Shown here: in pieces, positions 27,133 through 34,493 of the stretch
Position numbering within the stretch: the stretch's first letter is position 1
How the letters are laid out: every line of letters begins with the position of its first letter
Origin: Lachnospiraceae bacterium
GTDB lineage: Bacteria > Bacillota > Clostridia > Lachnospirales > Lachnospiraceae
Reading direction: 5' to 3'
DNA: 64,000 bases
NCBI GenBank assembly: GCA_017621815.1
Contig: JAGASK010000039.1
Span: 124,001 to 188,000 of the forward strand
Notes under the pieces: generated by a model
Database searches by the model: none
What the model saw: the letters and a program-made list of their open reading frames with translations, nothing else
What the model was told of the DNA's origin: nothing
Made by a program: the position numbers and the translations under genes

Positions 27133-28887
27133 CTATTGAATTTTCAGCCGCCGGCATATTTGGGCCCCGCGCTCACGGCTGATATTCCCATCCAGCTGGT
27201 CTTCTCCGTCCTTTGCCAGTACTCCCAGCTGGCATGCCGCTGAAATATAAATTTTAATTTCATCAGGAATTTTATCATCATAAGGACTGGCCTGCTGCTC
27301 CGGTAAGGTTCTTCTGCCCGCATATGCCAGCATCAGAAAAATCACAAAATCCAAAAGTGTTACAGGCTCTGACGGACGGAATTTCCTGCCTCCGCAAAGC
27401 CGCTCAGTCACTATTCCGTTCTGCAGTCCGCATTCCACCACTCCCGCATACCATTCATGTCCGATAACATCTGTAAATAAATCATTGTACACGTTTGTCA
27501 TAAAAAAGCCTGCTCTGCGGATAACCATATCAAGAGCTTCCGCTCTCAGCAAAGGCTCTGATGGTCTTTCCGGCTGCTCATATCCCTCATTTTCACTTTC
27601 ATTTCCTTCAAAGCCTTCCGGCTTTTCCAGAGGCTTTATGATTGACGGTTCTTCCCATAATTCAAGGGTATCCGCTATCTGTTCCGCCAGCCATTTATAG
27701 CCTGCGCTGTGGCTGCCGCATACGCGTTTGATTTCCCGGCAGATCATTGCCGCCATTCTCTGTGCGCCGAAATCATTATAATGTGTATAATCAGAAGGAA
27801 AAAAATATTTTTTTGCACCTTCTTTTTTCAGTTCAGTTACAAATTCCATGCTGAGTTTATGCAAATCAAGCACCGGAACCTTCAGTTTATCTCCGATTTC
27901 AAGACAGGCATCTGCATATTCTGCCAATAAATCATTATAGCTTCCGTCGCTTCCCCTCCAGCTGTTGCGCGCCACCGGCGTCACCAATACAGGAAAAGCC
28001 TTCTTGTCCCTGCATTCGGCAATATAGGTTTCCAGATTCCGGCAATACCCCTCCCGGGCTTTTAAATGCATCAGCTTCTGGTCATTGTGTCCAAATTGAA
28101 AGAGCACAAAGTCTCCTGCTTTCAAATGTTCCTGAAGAATCCGGTAATGTCCTTCCTGTTTGAAGCTTTCCGTAGTCAGCCCGGAATGAGCATGATTGGA
28201 AACCGCAAGCTCTCCTTTGATAAAACAGGGAAACATCTGTCCCCAGCCCGCATAACTGGCGCCGGGCGCATAAGGATATTCCGCAGACTGGTCTGTTACC
28301 GTAGAATCTCCCGCAATATAAAGTACCGGACAGTTTATCTCTTCAATTTCAACTTCACTTAAACAAGGGTTGTCAGCCGTTACAGCCAGTTCTATACAGC
28401 AATTATCATAAGCGTTTTCTTTTCCTCTGGGTATAATAGGGCACACCTCAATGTAAGCTTCGCTGCACCATTTTTCTCCTGCGGAAAGCTTTTCCCGATA
28501 AGCCGCAAGGCTTCTCCTGCCTGTAAAAACACGGATATCATTCATATCTTCCCGGGCATGAATCACTACCTTAATCCGATAGCTGCCATTCCCCGGTACA
28601 TCACATTTAAAACGCAGCGGAATCTGCCTGTCTTTGATTTCCCTGTTTTCCTGCCTGACAGCGCAGCCGGTGCTTTCCTGCGAAATCACGGTAAGCTCCC
28701 GTGAACGGTACCAGGGAGCAGGTACAAAGCCTCCGTTTAATTCCGGGAGCTGCAAAGGAGCCTGCTGTTCCATATTTTTTTCTGTTACAAAACCATAGCC
28801 CCTCGCCGGAGCATATAAATCCTCCGCTCCGACAATGCATCCTTCCTCTTTACTGCCTGGAAAAAACAAATATTTCTTTCTGTACAT
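27133..28887 (-). CDS. CE12-type rhamnogalacturonan acetylesterase with SLH-like C-terminus
   Basis: SGNH-fold esterase of 584 residues. Residues about 15-185 are a beta-sandwich-like N-terminal domain as in YesT/CE12 enzymes; the catalytic domain (about 187-392) has block I GDST (Ser195), GHND (Asn268) and the Asp366-His369 pair in SDYTH. After a Glu/Pro-rich linker (410-448) comes a segment (about 465-584) resembling an S-layer homology repeat: FTDVIGHEWYAGVVECGLQNGIV, then FRPSEPVTLLDFVIFLMLAY. No signal peptide is present, so a surface-anchoring role for this tail is unexpected. Start: ATG at 28885-28887 with GGAG; the frame opens at a TTG eight codons earlier. One base separates it from GH105. 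Expected reaction: removal of acetyl groups from galacturonate in imported RG-I fragments. Confidence 0.87.
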   Translation of the reverse strand: MYRKKYLFFPGSKEEGCIVGAEDLYAPARGYGFVTEKNMEQQAPLQLPELNGGFVPAPWYRSRELTVISQESTGCAVRQENREIKDRQIPLRFKCDVPGNGSYRIKVVIHAREDMNDIRVFTGRRSLAAYREKLSAGEKWCSEAYIEVCPIIPRGKENAYDNCCIELAVTADNPCLSEVEIEEINCPVLYIAGDSTVTDQSAEYPYAPGASYAGWGQMFPCFIKGELAVSNHAHSGLTTESFKQEGHYRILQEHLKAGDFVLFQFGHNDQKLMHLKAREGYCRNLETYIAECRDKKAFPVLVTPVARNSWRGSDGSYNDLLAEYADACLEIGDKLKVPVLDLHKLSMEFVTELKKEGAKKYFFPSDYTHYNDFGAQRMAAMICREIKRVCGSHSAGYKWLAEQIADTLELWEEPSIIKPLEKPEGFEGNESENEGYEQPERPSEPLLRAEALDMVIRRAGFFMTNVYNDLFTDVIGHEWYAGVVECGLQNGIVTERLCGGRKFRPSEPVTLLDFVIFLMLAYAGRRTLPEQQASPYDDKIPDEIKIYISAACQLGVLAKDGEDQLDGNISRERGAQICRRLKIQ

Positions 28888-28888
28888 A

Positions 28889-29938
28889 TTAAAGAGCTCC
28901 GTCTTTTTCAATCGTGGAAGAAATCAGCACTCCGCTGAAAAATGCAAGGGCAAGACCCTGTCCCCAGCCCTGAATCCAGCGTCTGGAAATACCTCTGTAA
29001 CCTTCCACATCCTTCATAACAGCTGTGCCGCCCGACACATTCATTACTCTGCCGTCTTCACTGACATTTGCAAGCAGTCCCTGAATTGCTTTATTGATAT
29101 AACGGGTATGTAAAGGATTTCCTCTTTCCAGCATTGCTGCGGCAATGCCTGCGGAAGCCGAAATTTCCTCATAGGATTCTTCATCGTTTAATACCGTTCT
29201 CCAAAGACCGTTTTCAGTCTGTACAGTTTTAAGGGCAGAGAGCTGGTCATTTAATGAACCTGCTATATCAAGGTATTTTGGATAAAGATAACATTCCGGC
29301 AAAATACCGCCTACCTTTGACATGGTATAGGCTGCCCATGCATTTGCCCTGCCCCAATAAATGCCGGACATATGGTCCCCGGTTATATTATTATAGCCAT
29401 GGTAATAAAAGCCTGTCTTTTCATCCTGCAGATAATTGATATGCCAGTACCACTGATTTAAGGCATCCTCTATCATATCCTCATCTTTATTCATAACACC
29501 CACACGAAGCAGAAGAAAAGCTGCCATAAACAAGGTATCCGCCCACGCCTGTTCCGGAAAATCGTTATTGGCAGACACTGTATGCTGAAGGACATTGTCT
29601 CCAAAGCGGAGTGCATCCTTTCTGATATATTCTATTTTGCTCATAAGAATGTCGTAATATTTTTCTTCACCGGTTGCCTGATACAAAGTAATCAGACAAT
29701 GACCCATGGCACAGGCATTTACTGTCCACACCTTAGGCAGACCCAGCTCAATCAATTCATCCACCCGCTCTTTTAAAAGCGACAGATATCTTTCGTTTCC
29801 TGTTTTTTCATAGGCCTCACTGATTCCATAGTACGCAACGCCGCAGGGCCAGTCCCAGGTCAAATCCATTTTCATGGTTTTTTCTACAATTTTATCTATT
29901 ACATTTTCGATTTGTTCTTTATTATATTCAAGTTTCAT
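28889..29938 (-). CDS. GH105 unsaturated rhamnogalacturonyl hydrolase (YteR-like)
   Basis: Cytoplasmic hydrolase of 349 residues with the (alpha/alpha)6 barrel of GH105. AWADTLFMAAFLLLRVG places Asp134 at the position of the catalytic Asp of B. subtilis YteR; NHYNNITGD-like sequence, GIYWGRANAW and RRWIQGWGQGLALAF are family marks. It cleaves the unsaturated galacturonyl residue from rhamnose in disaccharides produced by rhamnogalacturonan lyases. RBS GGGAGG. The lyase itself is not in the window, so the disaccharide probably comes from outside or from a distant gene. Confidence 0.92.
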   Translation of the reverse strand: MKLEYNKEQIENVIDKIVEKTMKMDLTWDWPCGVAYYGISEAYEKTGNERYLSLLKERVDELIELGLPKVWTVNACAMGHCLITLYQATGEEKYYDILMSKIEYIRKDALRFGDNVLQHTVSANNDFPEQAWADTLFMAAFLLLRVGVMNKDEDMIEDALNQWYWHINYLQDEKTGFYYHGYNNITGDHMSGIYWGRANAWAAYTMSKVGGILPECYLYPKYLDIAGSLNDQLSALKTVQTENGLWRTVLNDEESYEEISASAGIAAAMLERGNPLHTRYINKAIQGLLANVSEDGRVMNVSGGTAVMKDVEGYRGISRRWIQGWGQGLALAFFSGVLISSTIEKDGAL

Positions 29939-29980
29939 GATTCATGCCTCCCAATTCTATTTATGCTTCTTCAACTGCTT

Positions 29981-30292
29981 TCAATCCAGGTGGAACAGCA
30001 AATCCAAATCCACACTGACAGGACTGTTATCGGGATTGGTTTCCATGATATCTGCCATGAAATCCCACCATTTTCTGTTAATTGCGGTATCAGCGCCTTT
30101 CGCCCAAAGCTCTTCATCCTCAATCTCAATATAACCAAATAGCGTCAGCGTTTCTTTATCAAGAAAAATAGAATAATTTTTGCCGCCGTGCTCATGAATC
30201 ATATCCTTCATTTCCTGCCATAATTCATTGTGGCGCCTTTCATATTCAGCTTCCTGTCCGGGATACAATTTCATTTTAAATCCTTTATACAT
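29981..30292 (-). CDS. rhaM: L-rhamnose mutarotase
   Basis: Small enzyme of 103 residues that interconverts alpha- and beta-L-rhamnose. The sequence follows E. coli RhaM throughout: KMKLYPGQEAEYERRHNELW with the conserved His21, NYSIFLDKETLTLFGYIEIE, and the diagnostic WWDFMADIMETNPDNSPV. RBS AAAGGAGAGG. First gene of the leftward RG-I operon; it directly supports rhamnose as a released product. The remaining rhamnose catabolic genes (rhaA, rhaB, rhaD) are not in this window. Confidence 0.96.
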   Translation of the reverse strand: MYKGFKMKLYPGQEAEYERRHNELWQEMKDMIHEHGGKNYSIFLDKETLTLFGYIEIEDEELWAKGADTAINRKWWDFMADIMETNPDNSPVSVDLDLLFHLD

Positions 30293-30330
30293 AACACCCT
30301 CTCCTTTCGCATTTTCCCCACTTTATTTTT

Positions 30331-30359
30331 ATTATACAAAACCGCTTTTCCACCTTCAA
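30331..30359 (-). promoter_or_regulatory. Promoter of rhaM-GH105-CE12-GH112
   Basis: Minus-strand TTGAAG (30359-30354), 17-base spacer, TATAAT (30336-30331), about 40 bases upstream of rhaM. The candidate AraC motif at 30395-30382 lies just upstream. Confidence 0.6.
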
Positions 30360-30381
30360 TTTGCTTTCATTCAAAAACACA

Positions 30382-30395
30382 GCAATTTCGACCAT
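30382..30395 (-). promoter_or_regulatory. Candidate AraC operator in the rhaM/GH28 divergent region
   Basis: Minus strand reads ATGGTCG-N3-TTGC, the same 11 fixed bases at the same spacing as at 19904-19917 before the importer. It lies 23 bases upstream of the rhaM -35 and 16 bases upstream of the GH28 -35, so one factor bound here could act on both. Confidence 0.45.
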
Positions 30396-30410
30396 ATTGC
30401 GTTTTTTTAT

Positions 30411-30437
30411 TTGACTTATACCCTGTATGTGTATTAT
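30411..30437 (+). promoter_or_regulatory. Promoter of GH28
   Basis: TTGACT (30411-30416) and TATTAT (30432-30437) preceded by TGTG, giving an extended -10 with a short 15-base spacer. RBS AAAGGAGG follows just before the ATG at 30481. Confidence 0.5.
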
Positions 30438-30480
30438 TCTGATAAGTAACTTTATTTTATAATAAAAAAAGGAGGCCGTC

Positions 30481-31956
30481 ATGCCACACTCCATACACAG
30501 CCTTGTAACAGATACTTCCATTACTCTCTGGTGGGAAAGACCTGCTCTTTCTCCCTCACAATATCAGGTTTTTTTAGAAGATACACTGACACAGACAACA
30601 GATAAAACGCATGTGATTTTGAGCGGTTTGAACCCGGATTGTCTATATGGAATACGCATTGAACCTCTGGGGCTTAAGCTTGAATTAAAGACTTCTGCCG
30701 CAAAACGGCGGCTGAATGTAACGAAAGCTCCCTATCTTGCTGTAGGTGATGGAAGCACCATGAATACTCATGTGCTTCAGCAGGCCATAGACAGCTGCGG
30801 AGAAAATGACGTTGTATATTTTCCTGCCGGTATTTACATGACCGGTGCTTTACGCTTGCACAGCAATATGGAAATATATCTGGATGAAGGCGCCGTTCTT
30901 CAGGGAACTGACGACCCGGAGGATTATCTGCCCCGCATTCCCAGCCGCTTTGAAGGCACCGAAATGGAATGCTACAGCAGCCTTCTGAATTTAGGCCAGC
31001 TTGACCACACCTCCGGGGCAAACTGCGAAAACGTATTGATTCACGGACACGGAACCATAGCAAGCGGCGGCCAGAGCCTTGGTCTTCGGATTATAGAAGA
31101 AGAAAAAATACGTTTAAAAGGCTATCTGGAATCCCTCGGGGATAAAATCAAAGAATGTGAAAATGACAATACCATTCCGGGCAGGGTACGTCCCCGCCTG
31201 ATTAATTTAAGTAATTGCCGCAATGTGCGCATCAGCGGACTGACCCTGAAAAACGGAGCCTGTTGGAACGTCCACATGATTTATTGCGACAACATCACCA
31301 CAGACCACTGTACCTTCCGTTCAGAGGGCGTATGGAACGGCGACGGTTGGGACCCTGATTCCTCCGTCAACTGTACTCTTTTTGCCAGTGAATTTTATAC
31401 GGGAGATGATGCGGTAGCTATTAAATCCGGCAAAAATCCTGAAGGCAATGTCATTAACCGCCCCTGTGAACATATCCGTGTTTTTGACTGCTACAGCGCT
31501 TTCGGCCACGGCATCTGCATCGGCAGCGAAATGAGCGGCGGAGTAAATGATGTAAAAATCTGGGACTGTGATTTACAGCACTCCATGAGCGGGCTGGAAA
31601 TCAAGGGAACCAAAAAACGCGGCGGCTATGTCCGCAATATTCAGGTATCTAACTGTATCCTTCCCCGGGTTCAGATACATTCGGTAGGGTATAATGATGA
31701 CGGAATCGGTGCATCCCTGCCGCCTGTGTTTGAGAATTGTCTTTTTGAAGACCTTCATCTCACCGGACTTTTCCAGGACTGCCATGGTGACGGTAAGGAA
31801 CATCCCTGCCCTGTCATTACTTTAGAGGGATTTGATGTGCCGGGACATGCTGTTAAAAATATTACTTTTAAGGATATTACACTTGCCCCCGGTACGCAGC
31901 AGAATATCGTGCTGAGCTGCTGTGAAGGAATTTGTTTTGAGGGGATAAAGGCTTAA
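30481..31956 (+). CDS. GH28 polygalacturonase / rhamnogalacturonan hydrolase family
   Basis: Family 28 glycoside hydrolase of 491 residues. Residues about 5-75 look like a small fibronectin-III-type domain; the right-handed beta-helix follows from about 80 (APYLAVGDGSTMNTHVLQQAI). Catalytic motifs are complete: NGDGWDPDS (Asp288, Asp291), GDD (309-310), GHG (His343) and IKG (Lys375). No signal peptide, so it works on imported oligosaccharides. In this setting cleavage of galacturonic acid from RG-I or homogalacturonan fragments is likely; exact linkage specificity cannot be read. Start ATG with AAAGGAGG. Divergent from rhaM. Confidence 0.92.
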   Translation: MPHSIHSLVTDTSITLWWERPALSPSQYQVFLEDTLTQTTDKTHVILSGLNPDCLYGIRIEPLGLKLELKTSAAKRRLNVTKAPYLAVGDGSTMNTHVLQQAIDSCGENDVVYFPAGIYMTGALRLHSNMEIYLDEGAVLQGTDDPEDYLPRIPSRFEGTEMECYSSLLNLGQLDHTSGANCENVLIHGHGTIASGGQSLGLRIIEEEKIRLKGYLESLGDKIKECENDNTIPGRVRPRLINLSNCRNVRISGLTLKNGACWNVHMIYCDNITTDHCTFRSEGVWNGDGWDPDSSVNCTLFASEFYTGDDAVAIKSGKNPEGNVINRPCEHIRVFDCYSAFGHGICIGSEMSGGVNDVKIWDCDLQHSMSGLEIKGTKKRGGYVRNIQVSNCILPRVQIHSVGYNDDGIGASLPPVFENCLFEDLHLTGLFQDCHGDGKEHPCPVITLEGFDVPGHAVKNITFKDITLAPGTQQNIVLSCCEGICFEGIKA

Positions 31957-31979
31957 AAAGAGCCCGCTTATGCGGGCTC
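31955..31979 (-). terminator. Terminator of the XRE-PurM gene
   Basis: GAGCCCGC (31960-31967) / GCGGGCTC (31972-31979) with TTAT loop; on the minus strand it is followed by a T-run (31959-31955). It overlaps the stop codon of GH28. Confidence 0.8.
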
Positions 31980-31982
31980 AGG

Positions 31983-33227
31983 CTACCATTGTATATGATT
32001 TTTAAACACAACTTTTTTCTTCCCTGCCATAACTTTTCCTATTTCATAACAGTCATAATACCTTGAAATTTTTTCTATTACCTTATCCTTATATTTCTTA
32101 TCCACCACAATATTTAAACCCACACCGCAGTTAAAGGTGGACAGCATTTCCTCTTCTTTAATATTCCCGACTTTCTGAATATAAGAGAATATGGACAGGG
32201 GTTTCACTTTAGCCAAATCTATTTCCGCTGACAGTCCCTCCGGTATAATCCTGCACAGATTTCCTTCAATTCCCCCTCCGGTTATATGCGCCATCCCATG
32301 CACCTGACTATCTCCTGTGATATGCTTTACAGCCCGGTAATAAGGCGTATGGGGCTTCATAATCTGCTCAATGAAGGTTTCTCCCTCAATCTTTTCCAGT
32401 TTTATCTGAGGCATCTTATCCATCAGCATCCTAACCAGTGAATACCCGTTGGTATGAAGTCCGTTAGATGCCACTGCCAGAACAATATCTCCTTCCTTTA
32501 CTGCTGAGCCGTCAATAATGGCTTGCCTTGAGATTATACCGGCAATACTGGAGGTCAGAATATATACGCCTTTATCCACCACCTGGGGTTGTATGGAGGT
32601 TTCACCGCCTGCCAGTACACACTCATTTTCCCTGCAGGCCTGTGAAATCCCTTTTACAAAAGCTTTAATTGTTTCCTTTTCCGCATTGCCGCAGACTATG
32701 GTATCCAACACTGCCAAAGGCTTCGCTCCCATGACTGCAATGTCATTTACCAGATGATTAATCATGTCATGGCAAATAGATTCACTGTAGCCGTATTCCA
32801 TTGCCAGCTTCTGTTTGGAGCCCGGTTCTTCTGACTTCAGCACCAATACCGGGTCTGCAATCTCAGGAAAGCTGATATCATACAAGGAAGCAAAAGGCCC
32901 CAACCCGTTTAATACTCTTTTATCCTCCGATTTCAAATAAACTGACATTTCTCTTTTCATGGCATCTGTATAGGAGATATCCACTCCCGCTTTGCTATAG
33001 GAAAAATTTTCTCCTCCCTTTTCCCGTCCTGCCAGAATTTCATCCACTGTTACATTCAAAAGTCCGGCAAGTTCCACAAGCATCTCCACATTAGGCAGCG
33101 TTCCGTTTTCCCATTTGGAAACCGCCTGAAAGGACACCTGAAGCCTTTCTGCAATTTCTGCCTGGGTCAGTCCCAGTTCCTTCCTTTTATTTGTGATAAA
33201 CTCCGCAATTTTCTGATTATTCAGCAT
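31983..33227 (-). CDS. XRE helix-turn-helix fused to a PurM-like AIR synthase
   Basis: Single frame of 414 residues. Residues 1-62 are an XRE/Cro helix-turn-helix (LGLTQAEIAERLQVSFQAVSKWENG). From about 76 to the end it follows phosphoribosylformylglycinamidine cyclo-ligase: YSKAGVDISYTDA, VLNGLGPFASLYDI, HLVNDIAVMGAKPLA, LAGGETS, GLHTNGYSLVR, HITGGGIEGNLCRIIP and STFNCGVGLNIVV. However, the ATP-binding GTDGVGTK motif reads KSEEPGSK, losing the conserved Asp and glycines, and the loop after GGET lacks the usual MPGMY. No methionine lies at the junction, so it is not two genes. It may be a purine-nucleotide-sensing regulator or an active enzyme with DNA-binding; neither is established. Own promoter and terminator. 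Confidence 0.85.
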   Translation of the reverse strand: MLNNQKIAEFITNKRKELGLTQAEIAERLQVSFQAVSKWENGTLPNVEMLVELAGLLNVTVDEILAGREKGGENFSYSKAGVDISYTDAMKREMSVYLKSEDKRVLNGLGPFASLYDISFPEIADPVLVLKSEEPGSKQKLAMEYGYSESICHDMINHLVNDIAVMGAKPLAVLDTIVCGNAEKETIKAFVKGISQACRENECVLAGGETSIQPQVVDKGVYILTSSIAGIISRQAIIDGSAVKEGDIVLAVASNGLHTNGYSLVRMLMDKMPQIKLEKIEGETFIEQIMKPHTPYYRAVKHITGDSQVHGMAHITGGGIEGNLCRIIPEGLSAEIDLAKVKPLSIFSYIQKVGNIKEEEMLSTFNCGVGLNIVVDKKYKDKVIEKISRYYDCYEIGKVMAGKKKVVFKNHIQW

Positions 33228-33260
33228 AAAAACAGCCTCCCTTTTGCATCCTGTATCTTT

Positions 33261-33289
33261 ATTCTACGCAAAAGAAAAGCCGCTTACAA
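33261..33289 (-). promoter_or_regulatory. Promoter of the XRE-PurM gene
   Basis: Minus-strand TTGTAA (33289-33284), 17-base spacer, TAGAAT (33266-33261), 34 bases upstream of the ATG at 33227. Confidence 0.6.
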
Positions 33290-33352
33290 TAACCGGATAT
33301 TTGAAGTTATGAAATAAATTCTACCGTGAGTTGATTAGAATTACGGCAAAAT

Positions 33353-33952
33353 TCACTTTTTATGAATTGCAAGCAACTCTTCATCCGACAACTTCACCAT
33401 CAGCAATTCCTCCAATTCAGCAACTGCCTCCTCCACAGTCTTATCTGCCTGTACCTTTCCGCCCATATAATCCTGCTTTTGCAGTACCGGCATAAATAAA
33501 GGAACCTTTTTCCCGTCATCATCTTCTAAATACAACAGGGAAGCCCTTTTCATAGCGCTTCCGTCAGCAATTTTTTCATGAGCAATTTTCAGATATCCGG
33601 GTATCGTTAACAGTTCTTTCAAATAAGGCTCAAGGGTATATATATCCAATGTCCATGCCACGTTTTTAATGGCGTTATAAATAATGCTTTTTATAACCAT
33701 GTCCTGTGCATCAGATAGCAACTTTATATATCCCCACCCATACCTGCCCTCCAAATCGCTGAAAAAGGAATAATCCTTTTTTCCCAATTCCTGATTATTT
33801 ATCTCAGACAGTTCCTGTGATATATAGTTATATAAATTTACTTTTGCCAGCTTCTTCATTCTTGCGTTAAAGATTATTCCTGCCGCTATCAATAATCCTT
33901 CTGTCAATATTAAAAACCTAAGAACAGTCACAGCCCTTCCTGCCTTTCTCAA
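33353..33952 (-). CDS. Unknown protein with N-terminal hydrophobic segment
   Basis: Not recognised. The longest frame has 199 residues from a TTG at 33952: a basic start and a hydrophobic segment (about 10-29, VLRFLILTEGLLIAAGIIFNA) that would anchor it, then a mixed charged soluble domain with EGRYGWGYIKLLSDAQDMV, an Ile/Val-rich helix and a C-terminal acidic helix. The start is uncertain: neither TTG 33952 nor the GTG seven codons later has a strong RBS, and the first ATG (33859) would remove the anchor. It is divergent from a small XRE regulator, and the regulator's candidate operators lie on its promoter, so it is probably the regulated target. Confidence 0.6.
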   Translation of the reverse strand: MRKAGRAVTVLRFLILTEGLLIAAGIIFNARMKKLAKVNLYNYISQELSEINNQELGKKDYSFFSDLEGRYGWGYIKLLSDAQDMVIKSIIYNAIKNVAWTLDIYTLEPYLKELLTIPGYLKIAHEKIADGSAMKRASLLYLEDDDGKKVPLFMPVLQKQDYMGGKVQADKTVEEAVAELEELLMVKLSDEELLAIHKK

Positions 33953-33975
33953 AGCATACTTTTTCTTTGCTTGCT

Positions 33976-34017
33976 ACCGTATGGTGGCTTTTCAGAATAA
34001 AAATACCACCAAATGGT
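33976..34017. promoter_or_regulatory. Paired dyad operators for the small XRE regulator
   Basis: Two copies of ACC-N4-GGT (33976-33985 and 34008-34017), 32 bases apart centre to centre (three helical turns), embedded in a longer imperfect inverted repeat (33975-33987 / 34006-34018). The right copy sits in the spacer of the minus-strand promoter 34000-34028, the left copy just after its expected start site, a repressor-type layout. Confidence 0.5.
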
Positions 34018-34028
34018 AACATTGTCAA
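34000..34028 (-). promoter_or_regulatory. Promoter of the unknown gene 33353-33952
   Basis: Minus-strand TTGACA (34028-34023), 17-base spacer, TATTTT (34005-34000). One dyad operator overlaps the spacer. Confidence 0.6.
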
Positions 34029-34048
34029 CATAAGGAGTTGATAGGAAT

Positions 34049-34255
34049 TTGTATTTTAAACGTTTGGAAGATTTAAGAATTGATAAAGATTTGACACAAC
34101 AGCAGGTCGCCGATATTTTAAACTGTAAGCGGGAGGTTTACCGCAGATATGAAAAAGGTATCCGCGAGCTGCCTCTTTCCTACGCCATTATTCTTGCGAA
34201 ATATTATTCCGTATCGCTGGATTATCTGGTTGGGATTTCAGATGTAAAACAATAG
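34049..34255 (+). CDS. Small XRE-family regulator
   Basis: Stand-alone helix-turn-helix protein of 68 residues: MYFKRLEDLRIDKDLTQQQVADIL, with the recognition helix around CKREVYRRYEKG, and the family ending SLDYLVGISD. The start is TTG at 34049, 11 bases after AAGGAG; the translated N-terminus matches that of related proteins, which supports it. Divergent from gene 33353-33952, with paired operators between, implying autoregulation and control of that gene. Confidence 0.8.
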   Translation: MYFKRLEDLRIDKDLTQQQVADILNCKREVYRRYEKGIRELPLSYAIILAKYYSVSLDYLVGISDVKQ

Positions 34256-34306
34256 GAAATACATTTCCTGCAGACTGCATAATTAAATAAAATTTATTAA
34301 AAGCAA

Positions 34307-34335
34307 TTGACAAATACTAAAGTTTTATTTATGAT
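34307..34335 (+). promoter_or_regulatory. Promoter of the Rpn-family gene
   Basis: TTGACA (34307-34312), 17-base spacer, TATGAT (34330-34335). Predicted start near 34342 gives a leader of about 150 bases, unusually long for the window. Confidence 0.7.
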
Positions 34336-34380
34336 AAATTCATCAGAAAAATTCAAAATATTGTGTATTTCATACATTCA

Positions 34381-34490
34381 GGCAGTTTCTGCCAGATTTT
34401 TCTTTTATTACATTAAATATGGCAGGAACTGATATGTACCAGTAAGGAAATGACGCCTTTCAGTATCCTGCCAGCATACAGGGAGGATAC
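34381..34490 (+). promoter_or_regulatory. Leader with competing hairpins that can hide the RBS
   Basis: Segments seen: GGCAG (34381-34385) and CTGCCA (34389-34394), a short hairpin followed by a T-rich run; TGGCAGGA (34420-34427) with CTGA (34429-34432); GTATCCTGCC (34463-34472); GGGAGGATAC (34481-34490) containing the RBS. The last two pair over 9 of 10 positions with an 8-base loop and would hide GGGAGG. TGGCAGGA pairs perfectly with TCCTGCCA (34466-34473), freeing the RBS, and can alternatively pair with CTGCCA (34389-34394). A switch is inferred from these mutually exclusive pairings; no known riboswitch class was recognised. Confidence 0.45.
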
Positions 34491-34493
34491 TAT

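Noticed and set aside
34434-34445. Three-codon frame (ATG TAC CAG TAA) in the Rpn leader
   Set aside because: Too short to assess; an AGGA upstream may be chance. Not reported as a gene.
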